From: Solea solea
Lineage: Eukaryota > Chordata > Actinopteri > Pleuronectiformes > Soleidae
NCBI RefSeq assembly: GCF_958295425.1
Contig: NC_081136.1
Coordinates: forward strand, 14,343,381-14,407,380
Direction: 5' to 3'
DNA length: 64,000 bases
Every line of letters starts with the position of its first letter. Position 1 is the stretch's first letter. Position numbers and translations under genes: made by a program. Shown piece by piece: positions 24,901 through 37,600 of the stretch. The notes below the pieces were generated by a model. It worked only from the letters and a program-made list of their open reading frames with translations, was not told the DNA's origin and did not search any database.

Positions 24901-25458
24901 GCTGCTAATACAGTGGATAAAAGTAAAAATATCTATTGAGAATGTTCAAAATAATCTGAAAACTTTGCAATCTGGGGGCAAAAGACGTGACAGAATTGTG
25001 CTTACTTCACTTTCTATCTTCTATCTAACTTTCCTAACCTTTGATTCAGACACAGCAGAAGGCACCTGTGTTTTTGTCTTTTCCTACTTTCTGACTCCTA
25101 AAAACAGTTAGTGTGTGTGTGTTTATGTTTACGGTGAATTTAGAGTAGAAAAATAAAAGCTCCTGGCTGCAATATATAAGATAGTAGAAATGCTCTTGTT
25201 TGTATGCGATATTCCTGATTTCAGAGAGCTGCTCTCACTGCCGTTCCTCTGACACTGTCAGTGGTGAGTCCTGACCTTCAGTAGACCACCGCTGGTGTCA
25301 GACTTAGATGCCTCTTTAACAATCTGCACAGCTCAGACACAGAAGAGTCTGAGCTCCCATCTCCTCCCAGATGAGTCCCACTCCATCAACTGCACTAACG
25401 GGAGGAGCCTCAGTCTCAGCTTGCTCCAGAGCAGATGTTAGAAAGTCCGTCAACCAGG
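21941..25458. other. Intergenic and expected sgcz 3'UTR region
   Basis: Lies 3' of the sgcz stop codon on the minus strand, so the part nearest 25458 should be 3'UTR. TTTATT (minus-strand AATAAA) occurs at several places below 23540, but none can be assigned. A degraded repeat related to the one at 40599-40905 lies near 23755-23895 (TTTGCATGTTCTG, then CTGTGTGTTGGCCCT). No gene recognised. Confidence 0.4.
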
Positions 25459-25650
25459 TCAGCTCCAGAGGCAGATGTTGCTCATAGCCTGGCAGGTGGA
25501 GCCGCCCTCTGCAGGAGAGAGGTAGATCTTACCACTGGGGCAGACGCACACCTCGTACACTGCCTGCTCATGGGAGGCCTGACTGGGAGAGGCTGTGTAG
25601 ACACCAAGCGGGAGGCTCCCTAGCTGTATGTTGTTGGCGTCTAAAAGAAT
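25459..25650 (-). CDS. sgcz: sgcz exon 8: C-terminal cysteine cluster and stop
   Basis: 63 codons plus TGA, from [16 protein letters not shown] to SNICLWS. Acceptor cctcccag. Four cysteines in VCVCP, STCQ and NIC form the conserved EGF-like end of sarcoglycans, which is needed for complex assembly in paralogues. Confidence 0.96.
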   Translation of the reverse strand: MLLDANNIQLGSLPLGVYTASPSQASHEQAVYEVCVCPSGKIYLSPAEGGSTCQAMSNICLWS

Positions 25651-28600
25651 CTGGGAGGAGAAACACCAAAGAGACATGCTGGAAGTCATTCAAATAACAT
25701 CACCACAGATGCCCTGAGGGAATTTATTACCGAGTCAAACTGATAAATGACTGTGGCGCAATCAGTAAATACAAAGTGACAGGTGGAGTGAAATACAGCA
25801 GGATACACAGTGAAGGTGGAACCTTTTATTTTTTTTAAATTTTTTTTTAGAACACAAGGTTATTATTTCGGTGGTGGACTGCAATGTCACCACATTTGCT
25901 CTCCCCTCAGTATGTTTGCCTGGCGTTAGGAAAAAAAAAGGATTGTGCTGGTCCAACTGCAACTGGACTTTTAGACGTGTTAGTCGGACTGATGCTGTGC
26001 TAAATTGAATTTCTCAACGTTGAAGTAACACATTGACAAAAATGACACTGTCATCTGGCCCACATACGATGGTACCTGCGTGGTCAGCTCCTGTTTGCCA
26101 TACCTAGGCCACAAGCTGGTCACTTGAACGCCACATGTCAACAATTGGTGGTCCACATTTTTTTGTCACACTTATGACCCAATGGCCCAAATGTGTTTAA
26201 GAATATTTGGGCCACATTTGCTATTTCATGTGTAGACCACTTAAGGCTTACATCAGTTTTTGTTCTGGGCCAGATTAAACGCCAGCAGTGCCACACCACT
26301 GCCAGATGTGGCTTACATCCAGATGCTGCCTGGGTGGGGAGTCAGATTATGACTGCGTTTATAGGAATTACAACTGGATTCAAGCTGGCCTGAGCGCTCT
26401 GCACATGCTCCACAGTTCCCACGCCCCGGCTTTCACCTAGAACAACTAGAAGACGCCAGTACACAGACCATTTTTTGGTCCCAGTCCAGCAGTGATGTGT
26501 GGTCAGGGGAGGCAGAGTTGACAATGATAGAATAAAATCAATTTGTCCACTTGACTGTTCTATAAATTAGTTTTCTGTATGATTTCAACATTTCTATGGT
26601 TCAACAGCACCACTAAATACAGTGACTGTAAAGCTGAATACTCCCAACAAAAACTGAATGTTATATAAAGTTAGATTTGGCTTAAAGTAACAAATAAACT
26701 GTCAGTTCTTACATCCAAAGCTGTCAGACATTATTTTTCATCGCCTCTGTCAGAACAGAGAACAAACTCAAACACAAAATCTTCATCTTTTTAAATAAAG
26801 GAAGTAAACTGTCAGCTGCAGCTCTCCTTCACCGATAAATGCCCAATTATTGCTGCCTTGTGCAATGTCCTTCGCCTGTATTATTGGTCCAGATTGTTTT
26901 CTGACATTGCTTTTAATACGGTGGTCCAATCGCACGTGTTATGCTGCTAACTGACCCTGTCTTGGTTAGGTCTTACTTATAATATGTCATTGTTACTTTC
27001 GAGTAAACAAGTAAATGACATGAAATGAAATGGTCACATAAAAAAATATGTAAGTATTAGCGTGAAAGATAATGTGTAACTCCCAGTATAGTTACCCCTC
27101 CCCCTCACCTCTCCCTCTGTTGACTCCAGCTGTAGGTCCTTGCGACTGCTGACCTTCAGCTGCCCCTGGGCAGCGCTCACGTCAACCCCTCTGGGAGCCT
27201 CCATGGTCAGGGTACGTGTTGGAGACTCCAGTCTGACAAGAATAAAAAAAAAAAAAAAAAAGTCAGAGGTTTTGGTGCATGAACTCATCATTTTATTTTG
27301 TTTATACTTTCAGGAGGTTTGCATTAATAAAACTTCACCTTTCAGCTGAGGTTGCATTTACCGAAGTTCACTTTATTACACGAACATGCTTACGCAACTG
27401 CTGGTTTAGCTCGGATTGATGACATTGAATCACGGTGTTTATTTTTCATCGCAGACAGCAGAGGGTTCGAAAATGTGTCATATTTAAACAGCAAACCAGT
27501 TTATTGATATTGCTGTTTGAGTTCGGATGAATACACGTGTGTTTGGTGTCAGCCGTGACAATGATTTCATCACCTGCGGAATATAAAAGGTGCTTTTTTT
27601 TTTTTTAATATTCACGAAACTCTTCTCAATATACTCATCCAGAATGCTTTTGAGCTGATTTTGACCTTCAGGAAAAGTGAGGCTAATGCAATTTACATTT
27701 CCCTCCATGGACTATTTGTTCACATGTGGAAAGATAAGAGCAAGAGCCAATCAATGTGAATTTTGTTTTCCTAACTCATAACCATTTCAAATTGATTCGC
27801 TCACCCCCATCTTCCCCCAAATCTGTTTTCAATGAATTTTAAAGGGAAGACTTAAAGGAGCTGTCTTGAAATCGCTTAAATCTCCATTCCCTCTGAAAGT
27901 GACACACATTTCGGATTATACGTGAGCAGAATAGAGAGAGAGAGAGAAAAGCAAATGAATTCCATCTGCATTTGAAAAGCCCCTTTGACTTTAAATCAGC
28001 TTTCAGTAGATATAGTTTGGAGAGGATCTGTGAAATATGCATTTGACCTGAAACTGTTTGTGCCCGCACTCATTGGAATGATATTTGATAAGTCGTTTTT
28101 TTTTCCTTTACTTCTTCTTTCAGGCTGCAATATGGTAGTGATAGCTGCTTCATTTATGTTAACGGTGACGTCTAACTTGATTTATTTCTTTATTTGTAAT
28201 TTCTGGTGACACAATTTACATTCTGAATTGACAACTGTAATCAACAAACTCCATTGTCCCATTATCCCCAACTTGGGGGATATTCACAAAATATGTTGAA
28301 ACATTTAAATCCTGTGGTTGTTGATATTTTTTAGTAATTAGAAGCTTACAAAATTGAAATTACATTTCTTTTTCAATGACCTCCCAGAGCTCACCTGCAG
28401 TACCTCTACAGCCCAGCGGCCAACCAATGGCGTGTTAAAATGGGTCGTTTTAACTTTTCAAAACACTTTTTCTGTTTTTAACCCGATCACACCGACACCC
28501 ACACACACACTTTACAAAGACATCGCACAGACTTCCATTTATCATGGACAGAACCAAACACTTCCCACCTAACAATAACCGAGAACTGAAAGCTGAGGTT

Positions 28601-31600
28601 TTGCCTCATTAGCAAACTTTGGTTCCCGTGAGGACCACAGATCCCGACAAGGTCACTGTGTATTCTGGTAATTCAGCCAGAAGACAAAGTACTCAATTTT
28701 CAAGAGTGCTTGTTTCAGACTCAGTCCAAAATAAAGCATTAAACGGATTGTCTCCTGGGTTTTTATAACCATCTCGGTCGACTCCCAGTTTAATGCACAG
28801 AGAGCCTTGGTGTGTGAGGCTCTAAAAGCAGCAGTATGAAGTCACATTTCACCTTCCTGCTGCCTGATTACAGCACTCACTGTTACTATTCACGAGATAA
28901 TGTCAAATATATCAGTGGCTGCCCGGCATTTATCATTTACAGTTCCAATATTCTTTATAACTACAATGAAATGAAAGATCTAGTACTAATTTTAAATGCC
29001 TGCACATTGAAGGGACTTTTAATTAACCGTGAAGTGTTAAAATTCTTTATTAGGGTTAGGGTTAATTGGACACACAGTCATGGGGATCTACATCTAGGAG
29101 ACTAGGAGTCAATTAGAGTGTTCAATTAACCCAATCAACGGGGAGCAATGGGGGTTGGACACCTTGCTCAGAATAATCTGGTGCTACTGTGTTCATTGTT
29201 CATTTGCTATTGTTGTATTTAACTTCTTTCTAGAAATAAATAATCAATAGTAAGTGGGGGGTTTTTCCCTGTTTTTCTCTCCACCAGACAGTAATGAACA
29301 GTACACACACAATTGTAATTTCCTAGGACAGTTCCTGGGAAAAGCTATGTCATTTGGTATGAATTTTAAATGGAAAATGGAGACAATGTTATCAGACAAT
29401 GGTTTTTTTTAGGTCTGGAAAAAGAAAATGGTTCTATTTAAATTCATACAAATACTACACTAATTCACCGCTGTCTCAATTTTCCTTGTACTAGGCAGGA
29501 TGATTGTTTTCATTTTAAAGGTAACATTGATAAAAAAAGAAAAGAAGAAATGTTGGTATATATTTACATAATTCACGCGGTATTTCATTGCACTTAGATT
29601 TAAGACAATTCTCTTTTTTTTCCTTTCTCTTGAAAAGAGAAAGAAAAGAAACTGCCTCCTCCTTCGGAACTTCAGATAACCCGATGTGGTATTTGCAGTC
29701 ATAAAGGCTGTTTACGACATACTCCCTCATCCTCTGCAAAAATCTGACCAGCCTTTCTTGCTGCATTCATGGTGACATTTACATCCACGGAAAGGTCATT
29801 GTGTATCACAGAGCTGTGGACACAAGAGCCGCGCTGGACTGAACGTGCTGATGGCCAAAGCTGATGCCACTGTGGATGAGGTTAATTAATATCCACTGTG
29901 TTTGTTGACAGAAGTTTGCAAAGGTGAAAGTCAAGTTTACAGGTCACCATCACACACAATATTGCATTGAGCTCATATATATATATATATGTATGCAGAG
30001 ACACAAAAATAGAGCAAGTCAGATCAAATTCTTTCATTATGATGTAATAAGATGCAGAGCCGGGTCAACCCTTCACCTCAGAGCAGCCAGTGTTTGACAT
30101 TATTAAATGACACAATCACTTTAAATTATAGGTTTAATTATAGTTGTTTTATTTACACCAAACCAGTGTCACGCTTAGATGACAATGGCCTTTTTCCACT
30201 ATGGTCCCAGCTCGCCTCGCCTCGCCACGGCACGGCACAGTTTAGGTTGGTTTTCCGCTACAAAAATAGTACCTACTCAACATGGGCGGAGTCATCGCTG
30301 CATGAAACTGCTGTGACTTTGTTTTACACGCGACACACACAAACGAGTGACTAGTGACTTGTGCCGTTGTTTTCAGCGTAACTGAATCATTAGAATCAGT
30401 GAATTAAAACTATTTGATCAGAAATACAGTGGCGGGGTTTGTGATGCCGGTCGTGATCAGCAGTGCTGTCGCTAAATACACCAGACTCCTCTGTTAAATA
30501 TCGAGACGTTTAGACATTTCTCTGGTAATTGTTAGAGATTAAACCACATTTTTAGGATTGTTAAGTATTTTTAACTGATCTACAGTTCAGCATTGTTCGG
30601 GTTGATTCTTGTGCGGGGCGTCTCTTCCTGTGACGACCCTCTGACCAATCAGTGGCCGGCAGTCTGTCGACGTACCATTTAGTATCGCCAGAGCAGGTAC
30701 TAAAAAAAGTACTATGCTAGTGGAAACAGAACGTAACCGTGCCATGCTGAATCAAACAAGTTAACCAGTTTAATGATGATGCGAATGTGCACTAAATGAG
30801 CAAATCTTCAACTCCAAAATGAAACCAAATAACTTAAGCTCAACACTATTAAGATATCTAACTATATCTAACATATAGATATATAGAATATGTTTTACTA
30901 TTGTTGACACTGAGGTAAGTTAAGATATTATATTCTATGATAATGATGTGTCCTTCTTAATTTGAACATACAAGCTTTTACTCTCCGACCACTATATTAG
31001 GTACACCAGTTTAACTCGTGCAAATATCTAATCAGAGAGTCAAATGGCAGCAACTCAAAGCATTCAGACAAAGAGACATGGTCAAAGGGGAGCTGCTGAA
31101 GTTCAAACTGAGCATAAGAACGAGGGAAAAACTGTGATTTAAGTGACTTTGAACGTGGCATGGTTGTTGGTCTGAGTATTTCTGAAACTGCTGATCTACT
31201 GGGATTTTCACTCACAACCATGAAAGAGAAACCAAACCACAAAGAGAAAATATCCAGTGAGCAGCAGTTCTCTGGGAGAGAAGTCCTTGTCGATGCCAGA
31301 GGTCAGAGGAAAATGACCAGACTAGTTTGAAAAGATAGAAATGCAACTGGGACTCAAATGACCAACCGAGGCATGCAGCTGACCATCTCTGAATACACAT
31401 GTCAAACCTTGAGGCAGATGTGCTCCTTCATTAGGTGTCCCTTGTACCTAATTGCGTAGTTATGTATAATGTTAAATATATTAAAATGTAGGAGATTTTA
31501 CAGTAATTAAAAAAAAAAAATAGTATATAATGTATATAATGTATGTAATAGGAATAATTAATATGTTACCAAATTAGCACTCTCCGGGTTCTCCAGTTTC

Positions 31601-34600
31601 CTCCGGACATGCAGATTTGAGGATTACGTAAATTCGACACTCCAAATAAAGAGTGGGGATGGTGGTTTGTCTCTATGTGGCCCTGTGATGGACTGACACA
31701 GATAAAGTGGTAGAAGATGGATCGATGGATGTTACCAAATGAAAAGACGTTGAATAAATAACAACTACGCCAAGTAAAACGTGTTATAATGTATTAATGT
31801 CTGTTCACAAACCCGGTTTGTAAGTGTGGTTCATAGTGAGGGAACATTTGACTACGAATCAAAACATGTGATGCTGGACTACCCCCCACGTTCTTATCCT
31901 GTTAAATTGCAGTATATAATTGCACATTGTAAGAGCGATTAAATCAAAACTTATAAAACCTTATGAACCTCAAAGCTCCACGATAAACTGCATCCAGGGC
32001 GTGTGAGCGTTGAGAAGAGGCATGCATGGATAAAACGTCATCATAGTCCAGGACTTCGTTCTAAAATAAAAAAAACAACAACTTGTGCATAATATAATGT
32101 TTCTGACTATAATGCTGCCGTTTCTCTAACACACACTATTATTTTGAAAAGGTTAACAAGACACTGCCATGAGACATGATTGATAAATTGGAAAGACTTA
32201 TGCAAGTGAACCCATAAATGGGTCTCGACCCAGTCTCTGGGAATGACTGATATAAACTCTGAGAGAACCAAAGGAGCCTGATCTTCATTAAAGCAATGAT
32301 AGATGGATTTTTAAACTGTTAATACCACCAATGTCATTTATTGCCAATATGCCTCCATCGATAATTACCTCTGTATAATATAATAATTACCTTCTCTCAT
32401 CTGTGACAACAAAGAAACACCACATTTCTCTACTGCAGTAAAAAAATAAATAAATAAAAAAGGGGAGGGAAATAAAAAGTCACTCCTGCTGTACTACATC
32501 TCAGTCCCACAAAACTGACCAGAGCAAAGTGAGGCCAAGAAGAGTTGTTCCCTTCTTGCGTTTATCGTCTTAATGAACCTGTCACTCTCGCGTGGACACA
32601 GCTACGGCGGAGACTGTCCTCAAAGCAGCTCCGACTACAAGGCCAAACATGATGCAAACAAACTGTAGGAGAAGGAGAGCATCTGTAGAATACCAGAGAA
32701 AATCAAACGAAAAGCTCTCGAAAATGTTTTCCTGCTCTGGGATGCTGGATATGTGATTTCTGCACTGTAGGAAACCAAAGAGGCTTCACATCCCGTCCGC
32801 TCTCTGCTTTTGCTTTTAACATCAGACAGCAGCTTCCAGCGAGTTTATTTTAAAAATTTAAAAGGTTTGGACACGATTGACACGTGGAGATGTTTTTCTT
32901 GTTTTTTTTGCTGTGTTGGTCAGACACTTTTCCACTCTCTGCTCCGTATAGACACGTCTGTGTGGACGTGGGCAAATAGGATGACACAGTAGAGTATCAC
33001 AGTAAAAAAAAAAAGTCACACAGAATGACTTCATCATATTATTAATAATTAATAGAAAAATGTCCATGTACAGGCAAAAAAAAAAAAAGGTCCATGTTCC
33101 TGTCCTCAAACAACACCAGAGGTGACTGGGAGGTGAAGGAGCTGAGGCCTGATCACTGCGACTAGAGAGCTGTAAGAAAAACGGACACATCTCTGCTGCA
33201 GTTCAGCCGCTCTGCCCTTGTTTTTGAGACCTCAACATCAATTTCTCTCTCACCCCAGTATAGGTCCTCAGCACAGGTGCACTTATTCACAAGGCGCCAT
33301 AAACAAACATGTTTTCTACATCGTAAAAAAGAAAAGAATTATACCCCCAGTATTAATACAACTTATTGTGACAATTTTTGGACATTAAAAACACAAAAGT
33401 TAAACTTCAAGTTACCAACATTTGACGAAATGTAAATTTTGGCCAAGTGGTAAATGGGTGTGTGGCCCTGTGATGAACTGTCCAGGGTGTTGTGGTTTTT
33501 TTCTTACCCTGTTTTTTTTTTTGTGCTGGTGTTTTATTTTGAAGTTATTGGTAACTTATCCAGTTTTGCTTCCTGTCCCGTCGTCCCTGTTGATTGTCTC
33601 CCCACCTAATTTGTTTCACCTGTGTTTGATCGTCTGTGTTGGTTCATTTTGGTCTGTTTGTTAGTTGCAAGCCACATTTTCAGTCTTGTCCATTCCTCTG
33701 GTTTTCATGTGTTCCTCGTCTGCTCCCTGTGTTTCTGCTCCATTTTTGTAAGTATTTTAGGCAAATGACAAAGTGGCACTTGACAGTATTGATAAGGAGA
33801 AATGAGGTGGAATGTATTTAAAAGCAACTTGACTTAAAATGACTTAATTTGAAATTGCTACAGTAACCAGGAAGTGTTCGCTTGACAGACTATAGCAAGT
33901 AAATCAAACAACTTAACTTTCTGTGTTACTCATGTTGTTAAGGCAGCAGGTGAAGTTTAGTTTTTAAAGTGAGTCCACTAAGTGAAGGAATTCAAGATTT
34001 ATCACACTGGTGTATATACTACTGCTAAAATATTTGTTGATTCTTTGATTGACAGAAAATCGCTAACGCTATACTGTGGATTGAAGGCATTTTTCTCAAG
34101 CAAAAATGCCAGTGATTGCCGGGTACTGTTTTCAGCTTTTTAAAGGTGACATCGAATGCTTGTATCGCACATATATGTTAGTTATGGAGGTCTACTTACA
34201 TATATTAACCTGTTTTCATGGTTAAAAACCATGAAAATTGCTGGGGTTTTTTTTAATCGCTGCCAAAATATCTCCTCACTGACGCTCTCGTCAGCTGCGC
34301 TGTTTCAGACCAAAATCACACCCCCAGAACGTGGACTGTGTTGTGATTGGCCAGCCAACGAGAGCTTTCCCACTGTCCTGTGATTGGCCAGGTACCTGGA
34401 AGTGACGTAATTGGTAGGCCAGCTCTCAGATACACAGCTCCCCCTCTGGCACGTTGGATGCTCTGCATCTCAGCAGCTACAACGAGAGTAGTTCTTCTTC
34501 TTCTGCGGTTGAATGTACGCAACCGGATGTTCCCGGACTAGTGCCCGCACCAGGGGGCACTACGGTGGTGAGAGGAGTGGTGAGGTTTTCTGATGACATC

Positions 34601-37600
34601 ATCAGCATAGGGAAGTGCCGATCCGCTTCGTAGAGCCCAGGAAAACAATACAACACTATTTTCTCAGCAGTGGCTGAACTGTTTGTTCTGAAACTTTAGG
34701 GTTTCATAAACGAGGTAATGACGCAGATACACACACACAAACGCAGCGTTAATTGGAGCTTCCGGTCTATGTCGCCTTTAAAATGAATATTGTCACGCTG
34801 TTTTCTCTCCCCAAATGTCATTGGGAAATTGTCATTAAAACTTCATTTCATGTCATTATTACTTTCTTTTGTTTAAATTAATTGCTGAAGCAAGATAAAG
34901 ATGAGTGTGTGACATAATATTTGGCACAAGACATTTAGAGGCTTATGATTCAAACATTAGCTATAGTGAGAAGGAACTTGCGTTCTCTTGTTTAAAAAAC
35001 TGTTGTTTCACTTGGTCTTACAAAGTGGTAGTGTGGCACCCCTTTTTTTTAACTATTTTTTGCATTTTATTAAGCTTCACATTAAAGTAGTTATGCAGTA
35101 CATTTGTACTGCATAACTGTTGTAAGATGAATCTGTGATCTTTATAGGTTATAATGCATTCTTCCTTTGGGCAGAGGATTTCTAAATAATTCACTGCAGA
35201 ACTATGCAGGATTTTTTACTCTAATTTAACAGCTTTGAAGTCATTGTGATGGTTAAATATCTTGTTGCGAAGAGATCGTGGGCTGTCTCCACTCCCCCCA
35301 CTGTCTGTTAGCGGAAAACCAGCCTTGCAAGGTCATGGCTCCTCAGATACACAACTTGCTTTACGGCACTACACACACATGTACACTTTATTAGGTCTGA
35401 ACAATGAATCAAAATTTTAGCAAAAATTTGTTAAAGCCAAAATGTGTAAAAATTGTATTTTAGATGATTGTCTTGACCTATATACATCTTATTCTTGCAT
35501 GGACATGGCTCCACAATGTGTATATGCCGGCTCCATTGAAAAGAAATGCACAAGGCCAGGAGAGGGGAGGGGAGGGGGAAGTGTCAGTGGTGAGTTTTTA
35601 TAAAAGTGAGGATAAAGTGGCAGACGATGGATGGATGTTTTATGGTGGTGATGTAAAAACATGTACTGAAAAAGTGACCAGCAATCCCTCAGGAAAACGG
35701 TCATTGGGAATATGAATCGGTTTGTCCTAAGAGACTGAAACTGTCATACATGAGTCGATTTGACACAAAGTCCAGCACACTTTTTTAAAGTTAATTCCAA
35801 AAATCAACTTGAACGTCACGCAAAACGAAAGCCGACGGAGGCATTATACGCAGTATGCTCATTTATTTAGAAGCAGCACGATGACTAATGAAGACAAAGT
35901 TAAGCATAGAGTGTTAACGGATAAAGTCATGAAGGAGAAGAACAGGTGCTTCAAAGATGAGAAGATCCAACGGTTTCTTTGGTTTGTTTTCTCTTCCAGA
36001 TTACTGTTGGCTCGCACAGAATGAAACGCAGCAATGTGACTTTCATGGATGTGAGCCAAGCCGAGTCTTTATCACCCACAGAGGTTTACTCACAGCTGGT
36101 GAGTGATTCACAAAAAAAGCCTTTAACTTGTCAGGCGTCCAGGGATGTGGAGAGAGGACAGATATTCAGATGAAAAGTGTCAAAGCCACACACAAACAAT
36201 CTAAAAAAAAAAGAAAAGAAGATGAGCAAGCCGTTTTTAATGCAAATGTTCGACTTTGAGAAAAACCTCTCAGAGTCTTGAATCAGCTGCACTCCAGCTG
36301 ATATGGTCGGTAAAGTAAATGGAAAGTGGGTGTCGAGAGAATTTCTATTTCAGTCAGACAATCCTTTTCAGTGCGGTAATTATACAGTATGATGTCATAT
36401 TAGATGATACATCTGATTTACACATGTATAACAAGCTCTGGTATCACTTTTCACAGAATATACAAGATTAATACTTTTGACTCAAAACTGTTTTTCAATT
36501 ATATATTTTTTGTATGATTTTTTTTTTAGTACACAAAATGTCAAATAAATAGATTTTTCCCCAAACGTCATAAACTACACTTGAAATTATTAATTGGTTA
36601 TCAACGAAGTTGGTGATTAATTTAAATTTGATAATTGCAAATAATTTGATATGTTTTAATTTGATGAGCCAGGGTTTATTGGTAAATTGAATTTACCTGT
36701 TTGTCACTAGCAGTTCTCACCATTAGAGGTCACTGATTCTTGCACAATGGACCATAAAACAGGGGAAGTTAGGGAGATGATGACCATATTCCTAGTTTAG
36801 GTTTAGGCACCTGGTTCATCATTGCATAAATGTCCTTTTTGTGCAAACAACACATTATGTGGTTGATACACAGACCAGGATGTCCTCATAACACTATAAA
36901 AGATGTGAAAACACACAACTTTCAGCCACATTTGTCCGTCTGTTTTGCACAGAATAACTAAACAGGACAGATTTAGAAACACTTGCATGATCTGGACACA
37001 GATCTAGATTTAGGACTTTTTAAAAGCAGTTGTTAATTACGCAAGACATGAATAATTCTAGTGACACAATCGATAACTGTAATCAAGCTTCTGCTATTAT
37101 AGTTATTTATTTATTTCAACATGTTTTTTTGTGTTTTTCCCTTTCTATAGTTTGTGAAATTTTATTCCTGCGTCTGTGGAGATTTTTCAGTCATTTGATA
37201 ATTGAGGTCATTTTGACAACAGCCTGCAGTAATGATATTTTAAAGTGTTTTAATGTGAACCACACAATCGGAATCACACCACGACAGCGCGTGGATTAAA
37301 TGCCTCTGACGGAGAGGAGGAAATCTGAATCCTGTTCATCATGTCGGTGTTTTCGTCTCTCGGTTGCCACTCGTTGAGATTTTGAACACATTGCAGATGG
37401 TGACCGCTGAGCTGAGCCTGTGCGTGTGTGTGAGTGCATGCTTTAGAGCAAACCTCATCAGTATTCCTCTCACTCTGGAGGAATTAGCTGCCAGAACACT
37501 GCTTTTTCTGCCAACTTTGATCCCAGCCCTCCCTTCAGGACCAGTCAGGTGGACAACAAACCGCACTCGTTATAGCTCGTTAAGGGAGCGATGGCGAGCT

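Noticed and set aside
29053..29067. TTAGGG-like triplet suggesting telomeric repeat
   Set aside because: Only about two and a half units; too short to mean an interstitial telomere.
34316..34522. Similar small frames (starting [10 protein letters not shown]) in both MITE copies on the minus strand
   Set aside because: They are shared because the repeats are related; the two versions differ by frame changes and have no transposase features.
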